From Kouleothrix aurantiaca (lineage in GTDB: Bacteria; Chloroflexota; Chloroflexia; Chloroflexales; Roseiflexaceae): a stretch of 6,696 nt of DNA. Each line of letters begins with the position of its first letter. Within the stretch, counting starts at the first letter, position 1. A program made the translations under genes and the position numbers. The notes beneath the pieces were generated by a model, which was not told where the DNA came from, ran no database searches, and saw only the letters and a program-made list of their open reading frames with translations. This document shows positions 1 to 5,286 of the stretch, in pieces. The stretch spans positions 1-6,696 of the forward strand of contig LJCR01000122.1 in the NCBI GenBank assembly GCA_001399705.1, given 5' to 3'.

Positions 1-924
1 GTAGTACAGGCCGTTCGGCGCGTCGCTGCCGTCCTCGTTCATCGCGATCAGGTCGGCGGTCAGGCGCGGCCGCCCATCGCTTGTAAACGTCAGCGAGGTG
101 TAGTGGAAGATTTCGTAGTTGCCGGTGCCGACGATCCAGCGCCCGATCTGGGTTTGCTGCCAGTTGTTCGCGTCGGTGCAGCCCGCGTCGCAATAGGCGT
201 AGAACGCGCCATAGTGGTCGGGCTCGATGCCGTAGTTGCGATCCTGGTAGACAAAGCGCGGGCGGCCCTGCGGGTCGAGCGCGAAGTAGTGCTGCGGCGT
301 GTGCTGGTCGCTCACGTCGAAGATCGCGGTGCCATCGCTGGAGAACACGCGCTCGGTGGCCCAGTTCGCCGCGCTGGTGCAGCCAAAATCGCACGCCGCG
401 TAGATATAATCCTTGCCGCCGGGGTAGAGCTCCGAGTCGCCCACAATCAGCATGCGCGGCTGGCCGGCTGGCGTCAGCGCAAGCTGCGCTTCTTCGGCAC
501 GGTCGGTAAGCTGCACGAACCGCCAGTTCGCCGCGCTGCCGCAGCGATCGCCACCGGGCGAGCAGACGCCCTACACAGCCGCGGGGTGATCGGCCAGCGG
601 CACGAAATGCACAAAGGCCGCATGCATGCCGCCCGCCGCATCAACTTCCGAGCTGGCGCTGGCGGTTTTGATCGCTTTGCTCAGGTAGAGCGCGCCCTGG
701 CCCGATTCGGCTGGCGGAGGTGTGGTGCTGGTGCGGATGCTGCGCGCCATCGGCACGAAAATTTTCGATTTGCCGGCCTGCGTGCCGGAGGCGCTGCTCG
801 CAGCATTGGCGGTGCCCTGCGCCGGTATGAAGGCGCTGCTTGTTGCGGCAATCAGGAGCGCAAGGAGCAGAAGTGATATCTTCCCTGGGTGGCGTACACC
901 TGCGATGCGTAAAAACCGATGCAT
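1..924 (-). pseudogene. Secreted repeat protein gene, interrupted by an in-frame amber codon; 3' end outside window
   Basis: Starts at ATG 924-922, with an AAAGGA ribosome site at 935-940. The N-terminus is a signal peptide: basic MHRFLRIAGVRHPGK, then a hydrophobic run LLLLALLIAA, with a likely cleavage site near ANA-AS. A KSKIFVPMARS stretch and a low-complexity Thr/Pro region follow. After 117 codons a TAG occurs at 571-573, but the same frame stays open for 190 more codons to the window edge. That downstream part holds three diverged modules, each with two cysteines, an NW pair (Trp codons near 523, 361 and 160) and a later G(R/Q)PR motif. Modules two and three read Y-A-A-C and Y-A-Y-C before the first cysteine. 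Module one reads stop-G-V-C, so the TAG replaces a conserved Tyr (TAC in both others). I read this as a recent nonsense mutation or sequence error in an exported beta-rich protein of unknown function. Readthrough is possible but unsupported. No convincing promoter was found. Confidence 0.8.
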
Positions 925-1343
925 GGTTGCAGTGTCCTTTGTGCTGTGAGAATGTCCTGTTCAAAAAGAAGGTTGGCGTGCTGTATCGATGCACTGGCCA
1001 AAACCACACTTGGCGCAATTCCACATGAGGTTTTAGGGCAGTGAAAGGCCGCGTTATGCATCGCAATCCCCACCCCCTACTCCCCAATCCCTAACCCCTG
1101 CGCCGAAAGCACACCTAGCAAGACGCACACGGTTTTTGGCGGGTTACACGTTTTCGCAGAGTTTCCCTACGACATTTGACTGATTGTGGGGGTGGTGGCG
1201 CACAGCCGTGTACGCCGAGGGGTGCCGGCACGGCAGGGTTGTGTGCGCGGCGAAGCAGCTAATGCCAAACAATGTATGTGTTTCCCTGGAGTTGGTAAAA
1301 GCAAGGGAAGCAACGTGGGCGTGTTTCGCGCCGAGGAAGGCGC
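925..1343. other. Intergenic region between methyltransferase end and secreted-protein start
   Basis: No convincing gene on either strand; short frames here lack ribosome sites or recognisable protein character. It holds the upstream region of the secreted protein gene (AAAGGA at 935-940) and the C-rich heptamer tract at 1065-1099. It also has small dyads: a perfect 10-bp palindrome GTGCCGGCAC at 1222-1231, GCCGTG/CACGGC at 1205-1210 and 1229-1234, and GGCGC-TCA-GCGCC at 1339-1351 over the methyltransferase stop codon. None has a T tract, so a terminator for the toroid-methyltransferase operon cannot be assigned. Confidence 0.6.
1065..1099. repeat. Five tandem C-rich heptamers with G-quadruplex potential on the minus strand
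   Basis: The tract divides exactly into five 7-mers: AATCCCC, ACCCCCT, ACTCCCC, AATCCCT, AACCCCT (consensus roughly AAYCCCY). On the minus strand it gives five runs of 3-5 G separated by loops of 1-4 bases, which meets the usual G-quadruplex rule. It lies about 140-175 bp upstream of the secreted protein start, on its coding strand. It resembles the heptameric short tandem repeats (STRR, CCCCA(A/G)T type) described in filamentous cyanobacteria; a relationship is not implied. Confidence 0.75.
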
Positions 1344-2012
1344 TCAGCGCCGCTGGCTGCTGAGGTGGAAGAAGTGCGCGCCGCCGCCAATCGCTGACGG
1401 CGCAAAGCCGCGCTGCTCCAGCTGGCGACCGATCTCGGTCGGGTCGTAATAGACCTTTACAATCGAGAATGCGCGCCCGTCGCGCAGCGTGCGCTGCTGG
1501 TACATGCCCGCCGCATTCGGCCCGGAAACTTCGCTGCCGCCGGCTGGCTCGTCCACAACGAAAACCCGCCCGCCGGGCGCAACCGCGCGCTCGACGTTGT
1601 CGAGAAATGCGTCGAGCCGCTCGGGCGGCACATGCGACAGCCAGAAGGCGAAGAAGACCAGATCGTAGCGTTCTGTGGGCTCCCAGGCAAACAGGTCGGC
1701 CGTCTGGTAGGTGATGCGTGCGTCGCCCAGCTTGGCGCGGTTAAGCGCCAGCATCTCAGGCGCGCCGTCGAGCACGGTTAGCTCGCCCGCAATCCGCGCC
1801 AGCTCCTCGGTCCAGATGCCGGTGCCGCCCGCCAGCTCCAGCACGCGCCCCTGCGGCCCAAGCCCGCGCAGTGCCCGAACCGCTTCTTGCCACTCGCGCG
1901 CTTCGGCGCTCTCGGCTGCGCCGGGGTCGCCCACCGACTGTAGCGACTCGTCGTACTCGGCGGCGCGGGCGCGGTAGTAGTTGAGCTGCTCGTGCAACAG
2001 GTCGTCGTGCAT
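1344..2012 (-). CDS. Class I SAM-dependent methyltransferase (methyltransferase type 11/12/25-like)
   Basis: A 222-residue cytosolic protein with a Rossmann-type SAM fold. Motif I is VLELAGGTG at residues 57-65, the usual SAM-binding glycine loop. An acidic turn LTVLDGAPEML (Asp82) would bind the SAM ribose, TADLF near 106 is motif III-like, and YDLVFFAFWLSHVP at 116-129 is motif IV. The APGGRVFVVDEP strand at 145-156 is typical of UbiE/Methyltransf_11-25 relatives. The small-molecule or protein substrate cannot be told from sequence. The start ATG 2012-2010 has an AGAAGGA ribosome site at 2019-2025 made from the last codons (Glu-Gly) of the upstream toroid gene. The toroid stop is only 3 nt away, so the two are almost certainly co-transcribed and translationally coupled. 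Length is normal for a stand-alone enzyme of this class. Confidence 0.92.
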   Translation of the reverse strand: MHDDLLHEQLNYYRARAAEYDESLQSVGDPGAAESAEAREWQEAVRALRGLGPQGRVLELAGGTGIWTEELARIAGELTVLDGAPEMLALNRAKLGDARITYQTADLFAWEPTERYDLVFFAFWLSHVPPERLDAFLDNVERAVAPGGRVFVVDEPAGGSEVSGPNAAGMYQQRTLRDGRAFSIVKVYYDPTEIGRQLEQRGFAPSAIGGGAHFFHLSSQRR

Positions 2013-2015
2013 GGT

Positions 2016-3017
2016 TTATCCTTCTCGTTCGGCATACCAGCGCAGCACGCGCAGGGCACGCAGGCTGTTCCAGCGGCTTGGCTCGCCCACGCCCGCGTCG
2101 ATCTTGATCGGCATGGTGCCGGGGTAGCGCGTGCCGACCGCCCAGCGCCCGCTGCTGTCGCGCTTCGACACAAGAAGCTCAATCGCCTCGGCCATGCGTG
2201 GGTCGGGCGGGCCGCCGGCGCTGCGCAGGAACTCAAGGCCGCGCAGCACGTCGTAGTGCCACCATGTCGGGAAGGCGAACTCGGTCCAGTTCGCATCGCC
2301 TTTGCGGTCGTGCGTAATCGCTTCGCCGGTCGAGCGCCGGCGAAACAGGTGGCGTTCGAGCAGGTATTCCTGCCCGCGCAGGCGTGCTGCCGCCACTGCC
2401 GGCTGGTCGCCAGTGTGCTGCTCATACTGGAGCAGGGCTTCCAGCACGCAGATGGTGGTGTTGAACGACGAGCGCGTGGAGCCGTTCTCGGCTTCGCAGT
2501 TCCAACCGCCATCGGGCAGCTGCTCGGCGAGCAGGCGGTCGAGGATGCGCTGGATGTTCTGGCCGAAATACGCGCCAACCGTGCCCACCTGCCCGTTGAT
2601 GCACGGCTCGACCTCGCCGGCGAAGAACGGGTTGCCGCGCCAGTCCGCGCCGCGCCAGTTGCCGTCCCAATCCCAGCCCTGCCACGCCACATTGTCGCGC
2701 ACACGGCCCACCGCGCGCTGCGCCGCCGCGCTCGCGGGGTCGAGCCCGAAATCGCGCAGCAGCCACAAGACGTGCATGGTCGAGTCCCAGCCGCGGTTCC
2801 ACGCCCCGCCGCCCCACGAGCCATCGGCGGCTTGCTGGGCCAGCAGTTGCGCGCCCCAGCCTTCGGTGGCGATTTTCGCGCGCTCGGCGGCAACCTCTGC
2901 TGCACTGGCGTCGGTCAGGTCGCGCAGCACCTGCCAGCGGATCGCCGGGTCGGAATCGAGCAGCCACGCGATCAGCGCAGGGTCGGGCGCTGGAATTAGA
3001 CGTTGTGATGTATTCAT
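2016..3017 (-). CDS. Squalene-cyclase / prenyltransferase-like alpha-alpha toroid protein
   Basis: A 333-residue protein rich in Trp and helices with QW-type repeats. LLAQQAADGSWGG lies near residues 58-70, LLAEQLPDGGWNCEAENGS near 162-180, and a weaker SKRDSSGRWAVG near 284-295. Other family signatures are EVEPCINGQVGTVGAYFG, WWHYDVLRGLEF and the C-terminal SRWNSLRALRVLRWY. This matches a bacterial family usually annotated as prenyltransferase/squalene oxidase repeat protein. The catalytic DxDD of true squalene-hopene cyclases is not visible and the protein is about half their length, so cyclase activity is unlikely; the role is unknown. No signal peptide or membrane segment. ATG 3017 follows the stop of the BTAD relic by one base (TAG-C-ATG). 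A weak AAGG lies 13 nt upstream, so TTG at 3026 or 3029 is an alternative start. It leads a two-gene operon with the methyltransferase. Confidence 0.85.
   Translation of the reverse strand: MNTSQRLIPAPDPALIAWLLDSDPAIRWQVLRDLTDASAAEVAAERAKIATEGWGAQLLAQQAADGSWGGGAWNRGWDSTMHVLWLLRDFGLDPASAAAQRAVGRVRDNVAWQGWDWDGNWRGADWRGNPFFAGEVEPCINGQVGTVGAYFGQNIQRILDRLLAEQLPDGGWNCEAENGSTRSSFNTTICVLEALLQYEQHTGDQPAVAAARLRGQEYLLERHLFRRRSTGEAITHDRKGDANWTEFAFPTWWHYDVLRGLEFLRSAGGPPDPRMAEAIELLVSKRDSSGRWAVGTRYPGTMPIKIDAGVGEPSRWNSLRALRVLRWYAEREG
2019..2025 (-). promoter_or_regulatory. Ribosome binding site for the methyltransferase, inside the toroid gene's end
   Basis: AGAAGGA on the minus strand, 6 nt before ATG 2012. 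It lies within the last two sense codons (GAA GGA) of the toroid gene, whose TAA is at 2018-2016. Translation of one gene therefore probably feeds the other. Confidence 0.75.
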
Positions 3018-3018
3018 G

Positions 3019-3216
3019 CTATTCAACAAACCTTGTAACGCGCATGTTGTTTTGCGCAGCAGCAGCCGGTAAATCGGGCCACAGCAAACCGAGCAGGGTT
3101 TCGCGGCTGTGCGTGTGCTCCGAATCGATCAGAAGATACGCCAGCAGACCGATTGCCTTGCGGTTGGAGAGCGCGATCGGCCCCAACTGGCCATGCCCGA
3201 TCTGCAGGCGACCAAG
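3019..3216 (-). pseudogene. Relic of a BTAD/SARP-type (AfsR-like) transcriptional activator N-terminus
   Basis: The minus-strand frame from 3216 to TAG 3021-3019 encodes 65 residues. They match the N-terminal winged-helix domain of SARP/AfsR/LAL-type activators: LGRLQIG, then LSNRKAIGLLAYLLID, SRETLLGLLWPD, PAAAAQNNMRVT. Homologues continue past 'NLRVT' into further helices and a BTAD domain. Here the match stops at RVT, followed by RFVE and the stop. At the other end a TAA lies directly before LGR, where only a few residues of a normal N-terminus are missing, and no good start codon remains. This is a double-ended remnant of a regulator normally several hundred residues long. Its stop abuts the toroid ATG (one base between), and the -10 promoter at 3290-3295 lies upstream, so the frame is probably transcribed. 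A functional short leader ORF cannot be excluded but has no ribosome site. Confidence 0.65.
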
Positions 3217-3289
3217 TTAAGAAAACTTAATTCAGACAAGATTACCCAGACGAATGATGGATTCATGGCGCGTCGCTAGAGTACCGAAA

Positions 3290-3318
3290 AGTATAGCACA
3301 GCCACCCGAGTATTCAGG
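3290..3318 (-). promoter_or_regulatory. Putative extended -10 promoter for the BTAD relic and toroid operon
   Basis: On the minus strand TGC-TATACT (3298-3290) is a good extended -10 element (TGnTATAAT type). A weak -35, CCTGAA at 3318-3313, sits 17 nt upstream, inside the heptamer repeat. Predicted transcription starts near 3283 and would run through the relic into the toroid gene. The evidence is sequence match only. Confidence 0.45.
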
Positions 3319-3332
3319 ATTCAGGAGTCAGG
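3312..3332. repeat. Three tandem heptamers (ATTCAGG type)
   Basis: ATTCAGG ATTCAGG AGTCAGG, three consecutive 7-bp units of which two are identical. This second 7-bp-period repeat differs in sequence from the C-rich one at 1065-1099. Its left part supplies the putative -35 of the minus-strand promoter. Confidence 0.6.
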
Positions 3333-3522
3333 GGACAGCAGGCTTCTGGCCTTTTGAACCCTTCGCACATTGTTCCGAATTTCGACTGGGGCTAATGAAT
3401 TCTGCATAACAAACACAGGAACTATCGAAGGGGAGAAACGGACGAAGTAACTGCGGTTTTTTACGGGAGCCAGTATAGCCCGCTTCAGGCTGGGCATCCT
3501 GCAATTGCTGCCCAAACATTCC

Positions 3523-3552
3523 GGCGGGCGAGAAAGATACTTCTCGCCCGCC
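3523..3552 (-). terminator. Strong 12-bp hairpin, likely transcription terminator of the oxidoreductase operon
   Basis: GGCGGGCGAGAA at 3523-3534 pairs perfectly with TTCTCGCCCGCC at 3541-3552 around a 6-nt loop. An outer CATTCC/GGAATG pair (3517-3522, 3564-3569) could clamp it. On the minus strand it comes 27 nt after the stop of the orphan C-terminal frame, the normal place for a terminator. The following bases (GGAATGTTTGGG) have only a short T run, so efficiency is uncertain. The plus-strand exit is also moderately T-rich (3569-3580). Confidence 0.55.
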
Positions 3553-3578
3553 CAGCCGTGCCGGGAATGTTTTGCTGT

Positions 3579-3719
3579 TTAGCGTTGCGGCATTGGTAGA
3601 TCGAGAAAGTAGGCACCTCTGACACTGATCTTGGACTTACCTGTCAACGCGAAGCTAGTGACAACACTCAGCGTCACGCCATAGGTGTCGGTCGGCAAGC
3701 TTGCGCTGGTTTGCCGCCC
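3579..3719 (-). pseudogene. Orphan C-terminal fragment of an unidentified gene
   Basis: Directly after the oxidoreductase stop (TAA 3722-3720), the same frame continues open for 46 codons to TAA 3581-3579. The peptide looks like genuine protein: SASLPTDTYGVTLSVV, then TSFALTGKSKISVRGAYFL and a short tail ending PMPQR. The alternating hydrophobic pattern suggests a beta-sheet C-terminus. It has no start codon or ribosome site of its own and is followed by the hairpin at 3523-3552. I infer the 3' remnant of a lost gene with its terminator still attached. The family is not recognised. Chance coding-like sequence, or a C-terminal extension of the oxidoreductase lost by a new stop, are alternatives; LLM proteins normally end at the TAA seen here, which argues against the latter. 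Confidence 0.45.
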
Positions 3720-4649
3720 TTACAGCGCCCACACCTGTGGAATTAACTCCTCCGCCAGGCGCACGATTGGCGTGATGGTGTGTACATCCGGCAGGTTATA
3801 AATGACATGCTGAAAGCCCATCTCTGCAAGTTCGTGGCACACCTCGACAAGCTCAGTTATGCTCATTGCGCCTGTTCCAAGCTGGACCGAGCCAAGCACT
3901 GTGCGCTCGATCGACTCATAGCTCCGCCCTGCTGCCCGACAGTGTTCACGCAAACATGCTAATTTGTGTGGCAAACGTTCCGCACGCTGGTGGTAGGCAT
4001 CGATATACCACTGTGGGTAGCCGGGCAGCGGCGCCCCAAGCTGGAAGTTACACGCATCACCGTACTGCGCGACTAAACGCAGCGTCTGGCGCTCGCCCTC
4101 GCCACCAATCAGGATCGGTGGGTGTGGTTGGGCCAGCGGTTGCGGTACATTCAGCGGCTCATCAAGTTGGTAGAACTGTCCGTTGAAGGCAGATGTATTG
4201 CCGCGCCACATATGATGGGCAATAGCCAGAGTTTCTTCCAGCCGTCCCAATCGCTCGCGGGTGGGCGGATACGGAAGCCCGAGACCGCGGGCCTCGCGCT
4301 CGTACCATCCCGCCCCAATCCCGAAATAGGCCCGCCCGCCTGTCAAAACATCAAGGGTTGAAACCGTTTTGATCAACACGCCAGGATGGCGGTAGATCGC
4401 GCCGGTGACCATAAGACCGACTCTGATGCGCTGGGTGAGAGCGGCCATATATGCAATTGCAGTGTATCCTTCAAGCATCGGGGCGTCTGGCTCGCCCCAC
4501 ACTGAGCCGATTCCGAAAAAGTGATCCATCAGCCAGAGGCTTGCAAAGCCGCCTTGGTCGGCAGTGAGCGCAATTTCGCGCAGCGTGGACCCAATGATGG
4601 CTGGGCCACCCGGCCAGTCGAACGATGGGATTTGGAGACCGATCTTCAT
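3720..4649 (-). CDS. LLM-class (luciferase-like) F420-dependent oxidoreductase
   Basis: A 309-residue cytosolic TIM-barrel enzyme of the bacterial luciferase-like superfamily, of the type that uses F420 (or flavin) for hydride transfer. Signatures in order: MKIGLQIPSFDWPGG at the N-terminus, SLWLMDHFFGIG (37-48), PMLEGYTAIAYMAA (57-70), RIRVGLMVTG (74-83, the strand ending in the typical cofactor bulge), YRHPGVLIKTVSTLDVLTGGRAYFGIGAGWYE (86-117), FNGQFYQLDEP (155-165) and HPPILIGGEGERQTLRLVAQYGDACNF (176-202). Length is normal. The start is ATG 4649, with AGGAG at 4656-4660 spaced 6 nt; the longer open frame upstream is out-of-frame paralogue sequence. It lies 26 nt after the damaged paralogue, downstream of the MerR-type promoter at 5222-5252, so MerR control is likely. 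The substrate is unknown. F420 rather than FMN use is inferred from family resemblance. Confidence 0.92.
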   Translation of the reverse strand: MKIGLQIPSFDWPGGPAIIGSTLREIALTADQGGFASLWLMDHFFGIGSVWGEPDAPMLEGYTAIAYMAALTQRIRVGLMVTGAIYRHPGVLIKTVSTLDVLTGGRAYFGIGAGWYEREARGLGLPYPPTRERLGRLEETLAIAHHMWRGNTSAFNGQFYQLDEPLNVPQPLAQPHPPILIGGEGERQTLRLVAQYGDACNFQLGAPLPGYPQWYIDAYHQRAERLPHKLACLREHCRAAGRSYESIERTVLGSVQLGTGAMSITELVEVCHELAEMGFQHVIYNLPDVHTITPIVRLAEELIPQVWAL

Positions 4650-4655
4650 ACTCTG

Positions 4656-4660
4656 CTCCT
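4656..4660 (-). promoter_or_regulatory. Ribosome binding site fixing the intact oxidoreductase start
   Basis: AGGAG on the minus strand, 6 nt before ATG 4649. It decides in favour of the 309-residue protein over a 436-codon reading that would begin near 5030 inside the paralogue in the wrong frame. Confidence 0.8.
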
Positions 4661-4675
4661 GGTACATGTGTGGCA

Positions 4676-5181
4676 CTATAAAGCAGCCACTGCGGGAACA
4701 ATCTCGCGCCCAAGCTGCTCGATCGGTGCGAGCGTGTGTGCATTGGGCAGGTTGATAATCAGCTGCTGAAACCCTAGTGCGGCGAGCGCACCGCATAAGT
4801 CGATCACTGCGGCCGTGCTCGCGCCCTGCGGCCCGAGATCTAGGTAGGTCACCACAGTCTTCGTGATTGTGGCTTCGTCCCGCCCCAGCGCCGCACAGTG
4901 TTCCCGAAGAATGTCGAGTTTGCGTTCCAGCACCTCTAAACTGTAACGCGCCGCGTGACCCCAGCCAGGTAGGCGATTGTGCTATAGCCCTCGAGCATCG
5001 GCTCTTCCGCCGGGCCATGGACGACGCCAAACTGCTCGCCGAGCTGGAACAGGTGATCCATCACCCAGAGGTTGGCCAGGCCAGCAGCCTCTGCTGTTGT
5101 GGCGATCGCGGCCAATGTCGGTCCGATCTGCACGGCTCCGCCTGCCCAGTCGTATTTTCCAATGTGCAGCCCTATCTGCAT
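4676..5181 (-). pseudogene. LLM-class oxidoreductase paralogue with a large internal deletion and frameshift
   Basis: Starts well: ATG 5181 with AAAGGA at 5187-5192. It encodes MQIGLHIGKYDWAGG, NLWVMDHLFQLGEQFG and EEPMLEGYSTIAYLAG, aligning with residues 1-77 of the intact neighbour. After VTRRVTV (81 codons) a TAG stops the frame at 4936-4938. A different frame then gives LERKLDILREHCAALGRDE and GFQQLIINLPNAHTLAPIE, ending at TAG 4676-4678, matching the neighbour from about residue 224 to its end. Roughly 130-145 residues are missing, including the GGRAYFGIGAGW and ILIGGEGERQ regions needed for cofactor binding, so no active barrel can form. The join lies near 4936-4975. Sequence divergence from the neighbour shows an old duplication; the deletion is later or an assembly fault. 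It is the first gene behind the MerR-type promoter. Confidence 0.88.
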
Positions 5182-5186
5182 GATTT

Positions 5187-5192
5187 TCCTTT
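5187..5192 (-). promoter_or_regulatory. Ribosome binding site of the broken oxidoreductase
   Basis: AAAGGA on the minus strand, 5 nt before ATG 5181. Its preservation shows that the 5' end of the gene is intact although the body is deleted. Confidence 0.7.
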
Positions 5193-5221
5193 CGTCGCTA
5201 TGGGAACAGCCAGTTGCCATG

Positions 5222-5252
5222 AGGCTACACCCTCGAGTACACTCGAGGTCAA
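5222..5252 (-). promoter_or_regulatory. MerR-type promoter and operator for the oxidoreductase operon
   Basis: On the minus strand: -35 TTGACC (5252-5247), a 19-bp spacer (5246-5228), -10 TAGCCT (5227-5222). The 18-bp dyad CCTCGAGT-ac-ACTCGAGG at 5231-5248 overlaps the -35 and fills most of the spacer. A long 19-bp spacer with a central dyad is the hallmark of MerR-activated promoters, where the regulator untwists DNA to realign -35 and -10. The -10 is poor (3 of 6), which suits dependence on activation. Predicted leader is about 34 nt. Confidence 0.82.
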
Positions 5253-5286
5253 GTGCTTCTTGACCTCGAGTGTACTCGAGGGTGTA
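5226..5286. repeat. Perfect 28-bp inverted repeat with 5-nt loop (divergent control region)
   Basis: Positions 5226-5253 are the exact reverse complement of 5259-5286, with TGCTT between. Each arm contains one complete CCTCGAGT/ACTCGAGG operator and one TTGACC -35, so the repeat is a duplicated, mirror-image promoter rather than a terminator or transposon end. Operator centres are 33 bp apart, about three helical turns, putting two bound dimers on nearly the same face. The DNA could also extrude as a cruciform. Confidence 0.95.

Larger units (their letters stand above)
3231..3516. other. Intergenic stretch with promoter and heptamer repeat, no gene
   Basis: Two overlapping minus-strand frames of about 63 codons (3321-3515) lack ribosome sites and recognisable protein features. 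The stretch includes the putative minus-strand promoter at 3290-3318 and the 7-bp tandem repeat at 3312-3332. Just left of it, TTAAG-AAAA-CTTAA at 3217-3230 forms a small A/T-rich hairpin. It is more A/T-rich than the flanking genes. Nothing else can be supported. Confidence 0.5.

Noticed and set aside
103..876. Long plus-strand frame opposite the secreted protein gene
   Set aside because: Low-complexity Ala/Arg/Val composition; the minus strand shows a signal peptide and repeated Cys/NW modules.
1778..2905. 375-codon minus-strand frame overlapping the toroid and methyltransferase genes
   Set aside because: Ala/Arg/Ser/Thr/Cys-rich out-of-frame shadow with no ribosome site or family features; two well-supported genes occupy the same DNA.
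1992..2999. Long plus-strand open frame (335 codons) opposite the toroid gene
   Set aside because: Composition is Ala/Arg/Gly-rich with no motif, as expected for an antisense shadow of GC-rich coding DNA; the minus strand carries clear QW motifs.
2016..3017. Calling the toroid protein a squalene-hopene cyclase
   Set aside because: About half the usual length and no DxDD catalytic motif is visible.
3005..3220. 71-codon plus-strand frame
   Set aside because: It is the antisense of the BTAD relic and lacks a ribosome site or recognisable features.
3321..3519. Two overlapping minus-strand frames of about 63 codons
   Set aside because: No ribosome site, mixed composition, two frames open at once; probably non-coding.
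4987..5000. Extra CCTCGAG half-site inside the broken oxidoreductase
   Set aside because: Only half of the operator is present and it is part of a conserved coding motif (PMLEG); likely coincidence.
3720..5030. A 436-codon minus-strand reading that extends the intact oxidoreductase upstream
   Set aside because: The extra N-terminal 127 codons are the paralogue read in the wrong frame; the AGGAG at 4656-4660 and the family N-terminus MKIGLQIP fix the start at 4649.
5226..5286. The 28-bp inverted repeat as a transcription terminator or insertion-sequence end
   Set aside because: It lies between divergent gene starts, has no T tract, no transposase nearby, and each arm contains a correctly spaced promoter and operator.
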